From NCBI GenBank assembly GCA_963782465.1, contig CAWAJR010000005.1:682001-746000 (forward strand): 64,000 nt of DNA, written 5' to 3'. Shown here one piece after another: positions 17,527 to 25,085 of this stretch. The DNA comes from JAODBJ01 sp963782465 (GTDB lineage Bacteria > Actinomycetota > Acidimicrobiia > IMCC26256 > PALSA-610). The stretch's first letter is position 1, and each line of letters opens with the position of its first letter. Below the pieces are notes generated by a model. The model saw nothing but the letters and a program-made list of their open reading frames with translations. It had not been told where the DNA came from and did not search any database. Made by a program: the position numbers and the translations under genes.

Positions 17527-18405
17527 CTACTCCGGCCCGAACCAGTCGTCGAAGCTGAGGCCGGTGATCGTCTCGTAGGCGTCGACGTAACTGGCCCGGG
17601 TGCAGTCGATGGCTTCCTCCGAGAGGTGCGGCGCCGGCGGTTCATGGTCCCAACCGGTGCCGTCCATCCAATCGCGCACGTACTGCTTGTCGAGCGACGG
17701 TGGCGAGACGCCCACCTTGTACTGCGCAGCGGGCCAGTAGCGCGACGAGTCGGGGGTCATGCACTCATCGATGAGGAATACCTCGCCTTCGCGATGTCCG
17801 AACTCGAACTTCGTGTCGGCGAGGATCACGCCCCGTGACGACGCGTGCGCCGCGCCGCGCTCGTAGACGAGCAGCGCGAGGTCGCGCAGCTGGTCGTAGA
17901 GGTCGGCACCGACGAGGGCGCGGGCCGCGTCCGGGGTGAGCGCTTCGTCGTGGCCGGCTTCGGCCTTCGTCGTCGGCGTGAAGATCGGCTCGGGCAGCTG
18001 CTGCGCCTGCCGCAGGCCCGCCGGCAACGCCACCCCGTTCACCGTGCCCTGGTCGCGGTACTCGGCCCAGCCGTGGCCGAAGAGGTACCCGCGCACCACG
18101 CACTCGAGGCGAACCGGCCGGGTCGCGTGCACCAACATCGCTCGACCGGCCACATCGCCCGCGGTCTCGGGAAAGTCGGTCGGGTCGCACGAGATCATGT
18201 GGTTCGGCACGATGTCGCGGGTCTGGTCGAACCAGAACGCGGAGAGCGCGGTGAGAACACGGCCCTTGTCGGGGATCGGGTCGGGCAGGACGACGTCGAA
18301 CACCGACACCCGGTCGGAAGCGACGATCAGCAGCCGGTCGTGGCCCACTTCGTAGAGCTCACGGACCTTCCCCGAATACACGTGTTTCAACGCGGTACCG
18401 GTCAC
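17527..18405 (-). CDS. purC: Phosphoribosylaminoimidazole-succinocarboxamide synthase
   Basis: A 292-residue SAICAR synthetase. It joins CAIR and aspartate with ATP. Motifs: HVYSGKVRELYEVGHDRLL, ASDRVSVFDVVLPDPIPDKG, VVRGYLFGHGWAEYRDQGTV, TPTTKAEAGHDE and ILADTKFEFGHREGE. The GTG at 18405 overlaps the purB stop by 4 nt (GTGA) and has GGGGAC upstream; a longer frame would run through purB. Confidence 0.95.
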   Translation of the reverse strand: MTGTALKHVYSGKVRELYEVGHDRLLIVASDRVSVFDVVLPDPIPDKGRVLTALSAFWFDQTRDIVPNHMISCDPTDFPETAGDVAGRAMLVHATRPVRLECVVRGYLFGHGWAEYRDQGTVNGVALPAGLRQAQQLPEPIFTPTTKAEAGHDEALTPDAARALVGADLYDQLRDLALLVYERGAAHASSRGVILADTKFEFGHREGEVFLIDECMTPDSSRYWPAAQYKVGVSPPSLDKQYVRDWMDGTGWDHEPPAPHLSEEAIDCTRASYVDAYETITGLSFDDWFGPE

Positions 18406-19757
18406 GTCGTCCCCACGGAGTCGATCGAATCGAACGTATCGGCGTCGAGCGCGTCGAGCGCGTCGAGCGCGTCGAGCGCGTCGAACGTGCGGCCGACGTT
18501 GGCGAGCGCACGTTTCAGGTCGAAGCAGGCGTCGAGGCGGGCATCGTCGAGCACGCCCGTGACGTCGGCGTCTTCCCGCAGCAGCTCGCGGAACTGCCGC
18601 CGTTCCTCCCACGCGCGCATCGCGTTGCGTTGCACGACCCGGTAGGCGTCGTCGCGGGTCATGCCCGCCTCGACGAGGCCGAGCAATACCGGCTGGCTGA
18701 ACACGAGGCCGTAGGAGGCGTCGAGGTTCTCGAGCATCCGGTCGGGGTAGACGCGCAACCCCTCGACGACCGTCGTGAACCGCACCGCCATGTAGTAGGC
18801 GAGCATCAACGAGTCGGGCAGGATGATGCGTTCCACCGACGAGTGCGAGATGTCGCGTTCATGCCAGAGGGCCACGTCTTCGAGCGCCGCCTGCAGGTTG
18901 CCGCGCAGCACACGCGCCAAGCCGCACATCTGTTCCGACTTGATCGGGTTGCGCTTGTGGGGCATCGCGCTCGACCCTTTCTGGCCGGCGCGGAATGGCT
19001 CCTCGGCTTCGCGTACCTCGGTGCGTTGCAGGTGGCGTACCTCCAGCGCGAACGACTCGATCGTCGCCCCGATCGAAGCGCACGCGTACATCAACTCGGC
19101 GTGACGGTCGCGCGCGATCACCTGCGTTGCGGGAACGGGCCGAAGTCCGAGCTCCTCGCAGACGTACTGTTCGACGCGCGGGTCGATGTTGGAGTACGTG
19201 CCGACCGCGCCCGACAACTTCCCGACCGCGATGACGTCGCGCGCCCGGCGCAGCCGTTCGCGGTCGCGCCGCACCTGCATGGCCCAGAGTGCAAGCTTGT
19301 TGCCGAACGTCGTCGGTTCCGCGTGGATGCCGTGGGTCCGGCCGACCATCGGCGTGTCGCGGAATTCGCGCGCCCGGGTGGCGATCGCCGACTCCAACCC
19401 GACGAGCACGACGGCAATACGGTCGGCGGCGCGCACCAGTTGCAACGAGAGCGCCGTGTCGACGACATCGCTCGACGTGAGCCCGTAATGCACCCACACA
19501 CCGGCGGGCGGCCCGACGCTCGCCTGAACCACGTCGACGAAGGCGGCGACGTCGTGATCGGTGATGCGTTCGCGTTCGTGCACCGCTTCGGTGTCGAACG
19601 ATGCCCGCTCGCGAATCGCCCGGGCATCGGCTTCCGGGATGACGCCGATACGCGCCCAGGCAACAACGGCGAGGACCTCGACTTCGAGCCACGCGGTGAA
19701 ACGGGCTTCGTCGGTGAAGAGGTCGGCGATCTCGGGGAGCGAGTAACGAGGGATCAC
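18402..19757 (-). CDS. purB: Adenylosuccinate lyase
   Basis: A 451-residue PurB of the fumarase/aspartase superfamily. It acts twice, on SAICAR and on adenylosuccinate. Conserved regions: HYGLTSSDVVDTALSLQL near residue 85, VGRTHGIHAEPTTFGNKLAL near 140, and the superfamily signature GSSAMPHKRNPIKSEQ near 265. The GTG at 19757 overlaps the purD stop (GTGA). The C-terminus carries an (ALD)n tail encoded by 9-bp tandem repeats, which is not part of the family core. Confidence 0.95.
   Translation of the reverse strand: MIPRYSLPEIADLFTDEARFTAWLEVEVLAVVAWARIGVIPEADARAIRERASFDTEAVHERERITDHDVAAFVDVVQASVGPPAGVWVHYGLTSSDVVDTALSLQLVRAADRIAVVLVGLESAIATRAREFRDTPMVGRTHGIHAEPTTFGNKLALWAMQVRRDRERLRRARDVIAVGKLSGAVGTYSNIDPRVEQYVCEELGLRPVPATQVIARDRHAELMYACASIGATIESFALEVRHLQRTEVREAEEPFRAGQKGSSAMPHKRNPIKSEQMCGLARVLRGNLQAALEDVALWHERDISHSSVERIILPDSLMLAYYMAVRFTTVVEGLRVYPDRMLENLDASYGLVFSQPVLLGLVEAGMTRDDAYRVVQRNAMRAWEERRQFRELLREDADVTGVLDDARLDACFDLKRALANVGRTFDALDALDALDALDADTFDSIDSVGTT
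18442..18486 (-). repeat. 9-bp tandem repeat in the 3' end of purB
   Basis: Four perfect copies of GCGTCGAGC (18442-18477) and a fifth with one change (18478-18486). They encode the repeating ALD tail of PurB. The unit length is a multiple of three, so copy changes would keep the frame. Confidence 0.9.
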
Positions 19758-21040
19758 GAGTGGTTCGCTATCGCGGCGAGCGCGATGTCGCGACGGTACT
19801 GCATCCCCGGCCAGCCGACCTGGGCCACGGCGCGGTAGGCCCGGTCGCGGGCGGTCGCCAGATCGGGGCCGGTCGCGGTGACGTCGAGCACCCGTCCGCC
19901 CGCCGTCACGACGCCGGCGCCGTCCCGTTTCGTCCCCGCGTGGAACACCAACACCCCTTCGATCGCTTCGGCCCGGTCGAGGCCTTCGATCACGTCGCCG
20001 GTCCTGGTCGACCCCGGGTAGCCATCGGCGGCGAGCACCACGGTGACCGCCGCGTCGCGGCCGAATTCCACGTCGGTTTCGAAACGCCCGGCCGCCGACT
20101 CCACGCAGTGCCGGTAGAGGTCGCTCGCGAGGCGAGGCACCACGACCTGGCATTCCGGGTCGCCGAAGCGCACGTTGTACTCGATCACCTTCGGGCCGTC
20201 GGCGGTGAGCATCAGCCCCGCGTAGAGCACGCCGCGGTACTCGATCCCGCGGCGGCGCAACTCGTCGAGGGTGGGCCGAACCGCCTTCGCCATCACTTCG
20301 TCGACGATCTCGGGCGTCGCGACCGGCACCGGCGAGTACGCGCCCATGCCGCCGGTGTTCGGGCCGCCGTCGCCGTCGGCGATGCGCTTGAAATCCTGCG
20401 CGGGATGGAGCGGGATCGCGTCGCGACCGTCGCAGAGGACGAGGAGCGACAACTCCGGCCCGACCAGCCCTTCTTCGATCACGAGGGTGCGGCCGGCATC
20501 GCCGAAGGCCCGGCCGGAGAGGTACGCGTGCACGTGCTCGCGGGCTTCGGCGATCGTCTCGACGACTGCGACACCTTTGCCGGCGGCGAGCCCGTCGGTT
20601 TTCACCACGTACGGAGGCGCCAGCGTGCCGAGAAAGGTGAACGCGGCATCCAGGTCGTCGGAGCCGGAGAACCTCCGGTGTCGCGCCGTGGGCACACCCG
20701 CTGACGCGAGAAGGTCCTTCATCCACACCTTCGAACCCTCGAGCCGCGCGCCGTCGGCACGTGGGCCGAAGGCGCTCCGACCGCGCGCCGCGAGCGCGTC
20801 GACTGCGCCGGCGACCAGCGGCACCTCCGCGCCGACGACGGTCAGGTCGGCGTCGACCGCGTCGGCCAGATCGGCGATCGCGGCCGGGTCGGCGACGTCG
20901 AGCGGATGGCACTCGCCGATGGCCGCCATCCCCGGGTTGCCCGGCGCGCACACAACCTCGGTGACCTCGGGCGAGCGCGCGATCCCCCACGCGAGCGCGT
21001 GCTCCCGACCCCCGCTGCCGACGACGAGAACCCGGGCCAT
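19754..21040 (-). CDS. purD: Phosphoribosylamine-glycine ligase (GAR synthetase)
   Basis: A 428-residue ATP-grasp enzyme of purine step 2. The N-terminus is MARVLVVGSGGREHALAWGI, ATP-grasp core includes PPYVVKTDGLAAGKGVAVV near residue 130 and GPELSLLVLCDG, and the hallmark NTGGMGAYSPVP lies near 235. The Met at 21040 has GGGAAG just upstream; the Met at 21055 lacks a ribosome site. Its stop overlaps the purB GTG. Confidence 0.95.
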   Translation of the reverse strand: MARVLVVGSGGREHALAWGIARSPEVTEVVCAPGNPGMAAIGECHPLDVADPAAIADLADAVDADLTVVGAEVPLVAGAVDALAARGRSAFGPRADGARLEGSKVWMKDLLASAGVPTARHRRFSGSDDLDAAFTFLGTLAPPYVVKTDGLAAGKGVAVVETIAEAREHVHAYLSGRAFGDAGRTLVIEEGLVGPELSLLVLCDGRDAIPLHPAQDFKRIADGDGGPNTGGMGAYSPVPVATPEIVDEVMAKAVRPTLDELRRRGIEYRGVLYAGLMLTADGPKVIEYNVRFGDPECQVVVPRLASDLYRHCVESAAGRFETDVEFGRDAAVTVVLAADGYPGSTRTGDVIEGLDRAEAIEGVLVFHAGTKRDGAGVVTAGGRVLDVTATGPDLATARDRAYRAVAQVGWPGMQYRRDIALAAIANHS

Positions 21041-21139
21041 GCGCTTCCCGCTCATGGCGCGACACGCCGGGCCGCTCGGGCCACGGCTCGGGGATCGCCT
21101 CCGAAGCGACGAGCAACGTCCACAGTGCCCCTCGCCTCG

Positions 21140-22432
21140 CTACGCGGCGCGGGGGAGCACGACGGTCTGTTCGCGACCGGGACCGACACCGACGAAGGTG
21201 ACCGGCACCCCGGCGAGTTCTTCGATGCGGTGCACGTAGGCGCGCGCCGCTTTCGGGAGTTGCTCGATACGTTCGAACTGGGCGATGTCGCATTGCCAGC
21301 CCGGCATCGTCTCGTAGACCGGTCGCACCTTGTGCAGCACCGACTGGTGGTACGGCACGTGCTCGTAGCGGGTGCCGTCTTCGGCTTCGTAGGCGATGCA
21401 GATCTTCAGCTCCGGCAGCTCCGACAGCACGTCGAGCTTGGTGATCGCGACCTCACTGCACGAGTTGAGCCGCATCGCGTGCTTGATCATCACCGCGTCG
21501 AGCCAACCGGCCCGGCGCCGGCGCTTCGTGTTCGTGCCGAACTCCGCGCCGCGGTCGACGAGCAGGTCGCCCACGGGGTCGCCCTGGAACAACTCGGTGG
21601 GGAACGGGCCGCTGCCGACGCGAGTGGTGTAGGCCTTGACCACGCCGATGATGCGTTCGATCGCACGCGGCCCGACGCCCGCACCGGTGCACACACCGCC
21701 GGCGATCGGGTTGCTCGACGTGACGAACGGGTACGTGCCGTGGTCGAGGTCGAGGTAGGTGGCCTGCGCGCCTTCGAACAACACCCATTGCTGGGCGTCG
21801 AGCGCGTCGTGCACGAGGTGCACGGTGTCGTCGATCATCGGCGCGAGACGCGGCACGAACGACAGGTAACGCTCCGTGAGCTCGTTCGCGTCGGTTGGCA
21901 ACCGGTTGTAGACCTTGGCCAGCACACCGTTCTTCTCGCGCAGCACCAGTTCGAGTTTCTCGCGGAAGATCTTCGGGTCGAGGAGGTCTTGCACGCGCAA
22001 GCCGACCCGCAGCGCCTTGTCGGCGTAGGCCGGGCCGATGCCGCGTTTGGTGGTGCCGAGCTTGTTCTTGCCGAGGAACCGCTCCGTCACCCGGTCGAGC
22101 TCCTGGTGGTACGGCATGATCAGGTGCGCGTTGCCCGACACTCGCAGCAGGTGCGTGTCGATGCCGCGGCTTTCGAGCATGTCGAGCTCTTCGAACAGCA
22201 CCGCCGGGTCGACCACCACACCGTTGCCGATGATCGGGGTGACCCACGGGTAGAGGATGCCGCTCGGCACGAGCTGGAGCTTGAAGACCTCACCGTGCAC
22301 GACGATCGTGTGCCCGGCGTTGTGGCCGCCCTGGTAGCGCACCACCATCGACGATTCCTTGGCGAGGTAGTCGGTGAACCGACCCTTGCCTTCGTCGCCC
22401 CACTGGGTCCCGACGATCACCGCACCCGGCAT
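21140..22432 (-). CDS. purA: Adenylosuccinate synthetase
   Basis: A 430-residue PurA that joins IMP and aspartate using GTP. The P-loop is VIVGTQWGDEGKGR near residue 5, then YQGGHNAGHTI near 33, TTKRGIGPAYADKALR near 127 and VTSSNPIAGGVCTGAGVGP near 237. The loop usually read ATTGR is TNTKRRRRAGWLD near 302 here, with Lys for Gly. It is the first purine gene in transcription order, with AGGGGG upstream of the ATG. A 99-nt gap, with no clear element, separates it from purD. Confidence 0.95.
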   Translation of the reverse strand: MPGAVIVGTQWGDEGKGRFTDYLAKESSMVVRYQGGHNAGHTIVVHGEVFKLQLVPSGILYPWVTPIIGNGVVVDPAVLFEELDMLESRGIDTHLLRVSGNAHLIMPYHQELDRVTERFLGKNKLGTTKRGIGPAYADKALRVGLRVQDLLDPKIFREKLELVLREKNGVLAKVYNRLPTDANELTERYLSFVPRLAPMIDDTVHLVHDALDAQQWVLFEGAQATYLDLDHGTYPFVTSSNPIAGGVCTGAGVGPRAIERIIGVVKAYTTRVGSGPFPTELFQGDPVGDLLVDRGAEFGTNTKRRRRAGWLDAVMIKHAMRLNSCSEVAITKLDVLSELPELKICIAYEAEDGTRYEHVPYHQSVLHKVRPVYETMPGWQCDIAQFERIEQLPKAARAYVHRIEELAGVPVTFVGVGPGREQTVVLPRAA

Positions 22433-22522
22433 CGTCGCCCCCTGCCCCTGTCACGCACCGCATTTCCGGTCACGTTGGGAGAATGGTAGTCGAGGACCTG
22501 CTCGCGCCGAAGGGGTGATTCG

Positions 22523-24538
22523 TCAGGGGCCGACGACGAACCGGCACACGACCGATTGCGGCGAAACCTCGACGATGTGCTTCGTCGCCGCGTCGGCCGT
22601 CCAGGCCCGGATCGCCGGCTCCACCACACCGTCGGCCAGCGACGGGACGACGGCGAGCACCGAAGGCGCGGTCTCACCACGAGGGTGGCAGTCGTTCGAC
22701 AGGTACAACGCCTGCGGGACGTCGATCCTCATCGACGCGAGCACCTGGTAGGTCGGGTAGGCACCGTGGTCGTTCGGGTCGTGGCTCGTCAGCCAGACGT
22801 ACGCGCGGCCGACGTGCTCGCCCACTCCGGGCTCGGTCACGGCGATCATCACGCTGTACTGCTTGTTGCACCCGCCCTTGACGCAGTCGTCTCCCCAGTA
22901 CCAGAGGTGTGCGGGCCGGCCACCGATCAGCACTTCGCCGCCGGGCCCGTTGGTCGTGAACCGAGTCCCGATCCATTGCGGCGCGCCGGCGGCGTGGATT
23001 GTCGAGGCCGGCGTCGAGGCCGGCGACGGCGTTGCCGGCGCGACCGCGAACAAGTCGGTCCACTGGGTGTCGCCCTCGATGTCGGTCGGGTCGTAGACGT
23101 TGTCGGGTGGCATCGTGCCGCGGCGGGCCAGCGTCGCGATGCGGTCAGTTCGACCGATCGCCGGATCGATCTGCCAGAGCGCTCCGTCACGGACGAAGAC
23201 GAGCTTGCTGTTCGAGATCCATTCCGGCGACGCGACGCCGCGACCCGCGGCGGTGACAGCGTGCGGGACCGCACCGTTGCCGTCATCCGCCCACAATCGC
23301 CGTTCCGCGTACCGCGCCGCCCAGTTCGGGACGCCGTTGACCATGAAGGTGTTGGGATCGCCCGACGCGTCGCTGGCGACGAAGGCCAGCCGTCTCCCGT
23401 CCGGCGACCAGGCCGGATCGAGCGTCTGTTGGTGCGCGGCCGGCGCCGTATCGCAACCGGCGAAACCGCACACCGAGAACTGTCCGTGGCGGCCGGTCGC
23501 CGCGGTTGCCGGGGCCGCGAGCGCGCACGACGACGGCCCGACCCCGCACCGCACCACCTGGCGGGGGTCGGTCACCATACGCCCGCTGCTCGCAACCACC
23601 GCCAGGTGATCACCGAGTGGTCCGGGGCGCACCCAGCTGCGATCGACGAGCGTCTTCGCGACGAGCACGGTCCCGCCGTCTTCGACGATCACGAGCGACA
23701 AGCCGTCGAGTGCGATCGAGCCGGACCCGTCCGGGTCCACCCAGACGATCGGCGCTCCGAACCGCGTCGTTCCGGCGAAGTACAGGAGGTAGACACCGGA
23801 ACCGTCGGGGAGCGTGACGTTCGGTGCGTACGGTTCGACGTGAACGTCCCGGATCGTCGCAGCCAGCGTCGCGTGGACGATGATGTCGTGCCGAACCGGT
23901 GTCGCGACGCGCGTGCTGACGAAGAGCGAACCGTCCGGCGCCCACGTGAAATCGGTCGCGTCGTTCCACAACGCGAGCGTCGTGCCGTCGAGCGTGTACA
24001 CGGCGACGCCGGCCGACCCGCCGTAGCCGCGAATCGCCATCGCCAACACGTCGCGCTTCGGCGACCAGGCGTACCGTCCCGAGCTGGGCTGGACCGTGTG
24101 GGATTGTGCGTCGGGGCCGACCACGTCGACGACGTCGCCGACACCCCTGACCGTTTCGACGTACGCGAGGTACCGGCCGTCAGCCGACCACTGCGGTCGC
24201 TCGACGGTCCTGCTCGATACGACTTGGCACGCGTGGGTGCTCCCCGCGTCACGCACGTACAGACCGTCGCTCGTGACGTAGGCGATGGCGCGAGTCGTCG
24301 CGGCCGGCGCCGGGGTCACGGGCTTGACGGCACCGCGTTTCGGGCCGACCGCCGCGATCAAGCCGAGCACGCCGGCGATGAGCGCGATCACGATCGCGCC
24401 GGCGATGACGACCCGCATGCGGGAACGCTGCGGCGGCGCGGCCACCGTCTCCGGCGTCGGGAACGGCGGCGCGGCCGGCGCGAGCTCGACCAACTCCACG
24501 ACAAGTTGGCGGACGCGGGGATCGCGATCTTCAGTCAT
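22523..24538 (-). CDS. Single-pass membrane protein with TolB/WD40-like propeller
   Basis: A 671-residue protein: a short cytosolic N-terminus (residues 1-40, charged), one TM helix (MRVVIAGAIVIALIAGVLGLIA, about 41-62) and a long extracytoplasmic beta-propeller with blades such as RPQWSADGRYLAYVE, LDPAWSPDGRRLAFVASD and ASPEWISNSKLVFVRDG. The C-terminal ~150 residues differ and carry two Cys pairs. Its start overlaps the stop of the ECF sigma gene, the usual position of an anti-sigma factor, yet the N-terminus has no HxxxCxxC zinc motif. It may sense a signal outside and control the sigma factor in a non-classical way; this is inference. Confidence 0.7.
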   Translation of the reverse strand: MTEDRDPRVRQLVVELVELAPAAPPFPTPETVAAPPQRSRMRVVIAGAIVIALIAGVLGLIAAVGPKRGAVKPVTPAPAATTRAIAYVTSDGLYVRDAGSTHACQVVSSRTVERPQWSADGRYLAYVETVRGVGDVVDVVGPDAQSHTVQPSSGRYAWSPKRDVLAMAIRGYGGSAGVAVYTLDGTTLALWNDATDFTWAPDGSLFVSTRVATPVRHDIIVHATLAATIRDVHVEPYAPNVTLPDGSGVYLLYFAGTTRFGAPIVWVDPDGSGSIALDGLSLVIVEDGGTVLVAKTLVDRSWVRPGPLGDHLAVVASSGRMVTDPRQVVRCGVGPSSCALAAPATAATGRHGQFSVCGFAGCDTAPAAHQQTLDPAWSPDGRRLAFVASDASGDPNTFMVNGVPNWAARYAERRLWADDGNGAVPHAVTAAGRGVASPEWISNSKLVFVRDGALWQIDPAIGRTDRIATLARRGTMPPDNVYDPTDIEGDTQWTDLFAVAPATPSPASTPASTIHAAGAPQWIGTRFTTNGPGGEVLIGGRPAHLWYWGDDCVKGGCNKQYSVMIAVTEPGVGEHVGRAYVWLTSHDPNDHGAYPTYQVLASMRIDVPQALYLSNDCHPRGETAPSVLAVVPSLADGVVEPAIRAWTADAATKHIVEVSPQSVVCRFVVGP

Positions 24539-25004
24539 CCGTGATCAGCTCCCGGAGCTTGTGGTGGGCGCGCGCGAGGTGACGCTTCACCGCGCCTTCG
24601 CTGATACCGAGCAGCGCGGCGACCGCCGCCCGGTCGAGATCGTCCCAGTAGGTCAACGTCACGACCGCGCGCTGGCGCACGCTCAACTTCCCCACCTGTT
24701 CCAGCACCTCCGGCCGTGGCAACGGCGTCTCCGCGGAGACGTACTCGTCGAGGAGCGCGGCGCGCACTTCACGGGCGCGGCGGCGCATCGTCGAGCGGTG
24801 GTGCATGCGCGCCTCGTTCATCACCGAGCGGAACAGGTACGCCCGCTGGTCCCGAACGTCGCCCCAGCGGGCCGACGACACCGCCCGCAACACGCCCGAT
24901 TGCACGACGTCGGCCGCGTCGGCCGGCCCGACCAGCCCGGTGGCGAACCGCACCAGGGCGTCGGCGTGCTTCTCGTAGCACTCGCCCGCCGACAGCGTTC
25001 CCAC
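24531..25004 (-). CDS. ECF-type RNA polymerase sigma factor
   Basis: A 157-residue sigma-70 family protein with only regions 2 and 4. Region 2: HADALVRFATGLVGPADAAD then DVVQSGVLRAV and DQRAYLFRSVMNEARMHHR. Region 4: LSVRQRAVVTLTYWDDLDRA then VAALLGISEGAVKRHLARAH, a clear helix-turn-helix. It resembles the SigE/SigJ-like actinobacterial ECF groups (short linker). The start at 25004 is GTG; the upstream region is just 34 nt from the palindrome at 25039-25083. It overlaps the propeller membrane protein by 8 nt. Confidence 0.88.
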   Translation of the reverse strand: MGTLSAGECYEKHADALVRFATGLVGPADAADVVQSGVLRAVSSARWGDVRDQRAYLFRSVMNEARMHHRSTMRRRAREVRAALLDEYVSAETPLPRPEVLEQVGKLSVRQRAVVTLTYWDDLDRAAVAALLGISEGAVKRHLARAHHKLRELITDD

Positions 25005-25038
25005 ACTCCAACGATGCCGCAGACGCCCCGGCCGGGTG

Positions 25039-25083
25039 ACAGGCGTCGATAGCTATCGCATAGCGATAGCTATCGACGCCTGT
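25039..25083. repeat. 45-bp perfect palindromic element, copy 2
   Basis: Perfect inverted repeat with 21-bp arms (25039-25059 and 25063-25083) around ATA. It shares an identical 37-nt core with copy 1 (10772-10818) in the same loop orientation; the outer bases here are ACAG instead of CTCGT, again fully paired. It starts 3 nt after the stop of the GGDEF gene and 34 nt before the sigma factor start, where a terminator would be expected. Confidence 0.9.
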
Positions 25084-25085
25084 GG

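Noticed and set aside
18442..18486. CRISPR-like repeats
   Set aside because: 9-bp direct repeats without spacers, inside a coding region.
19758..21293. Extension of the purB frame upstream to 21293
   Set aside because: It is a shadow of purD in another frame; PurB begins at the GTG at 19757.
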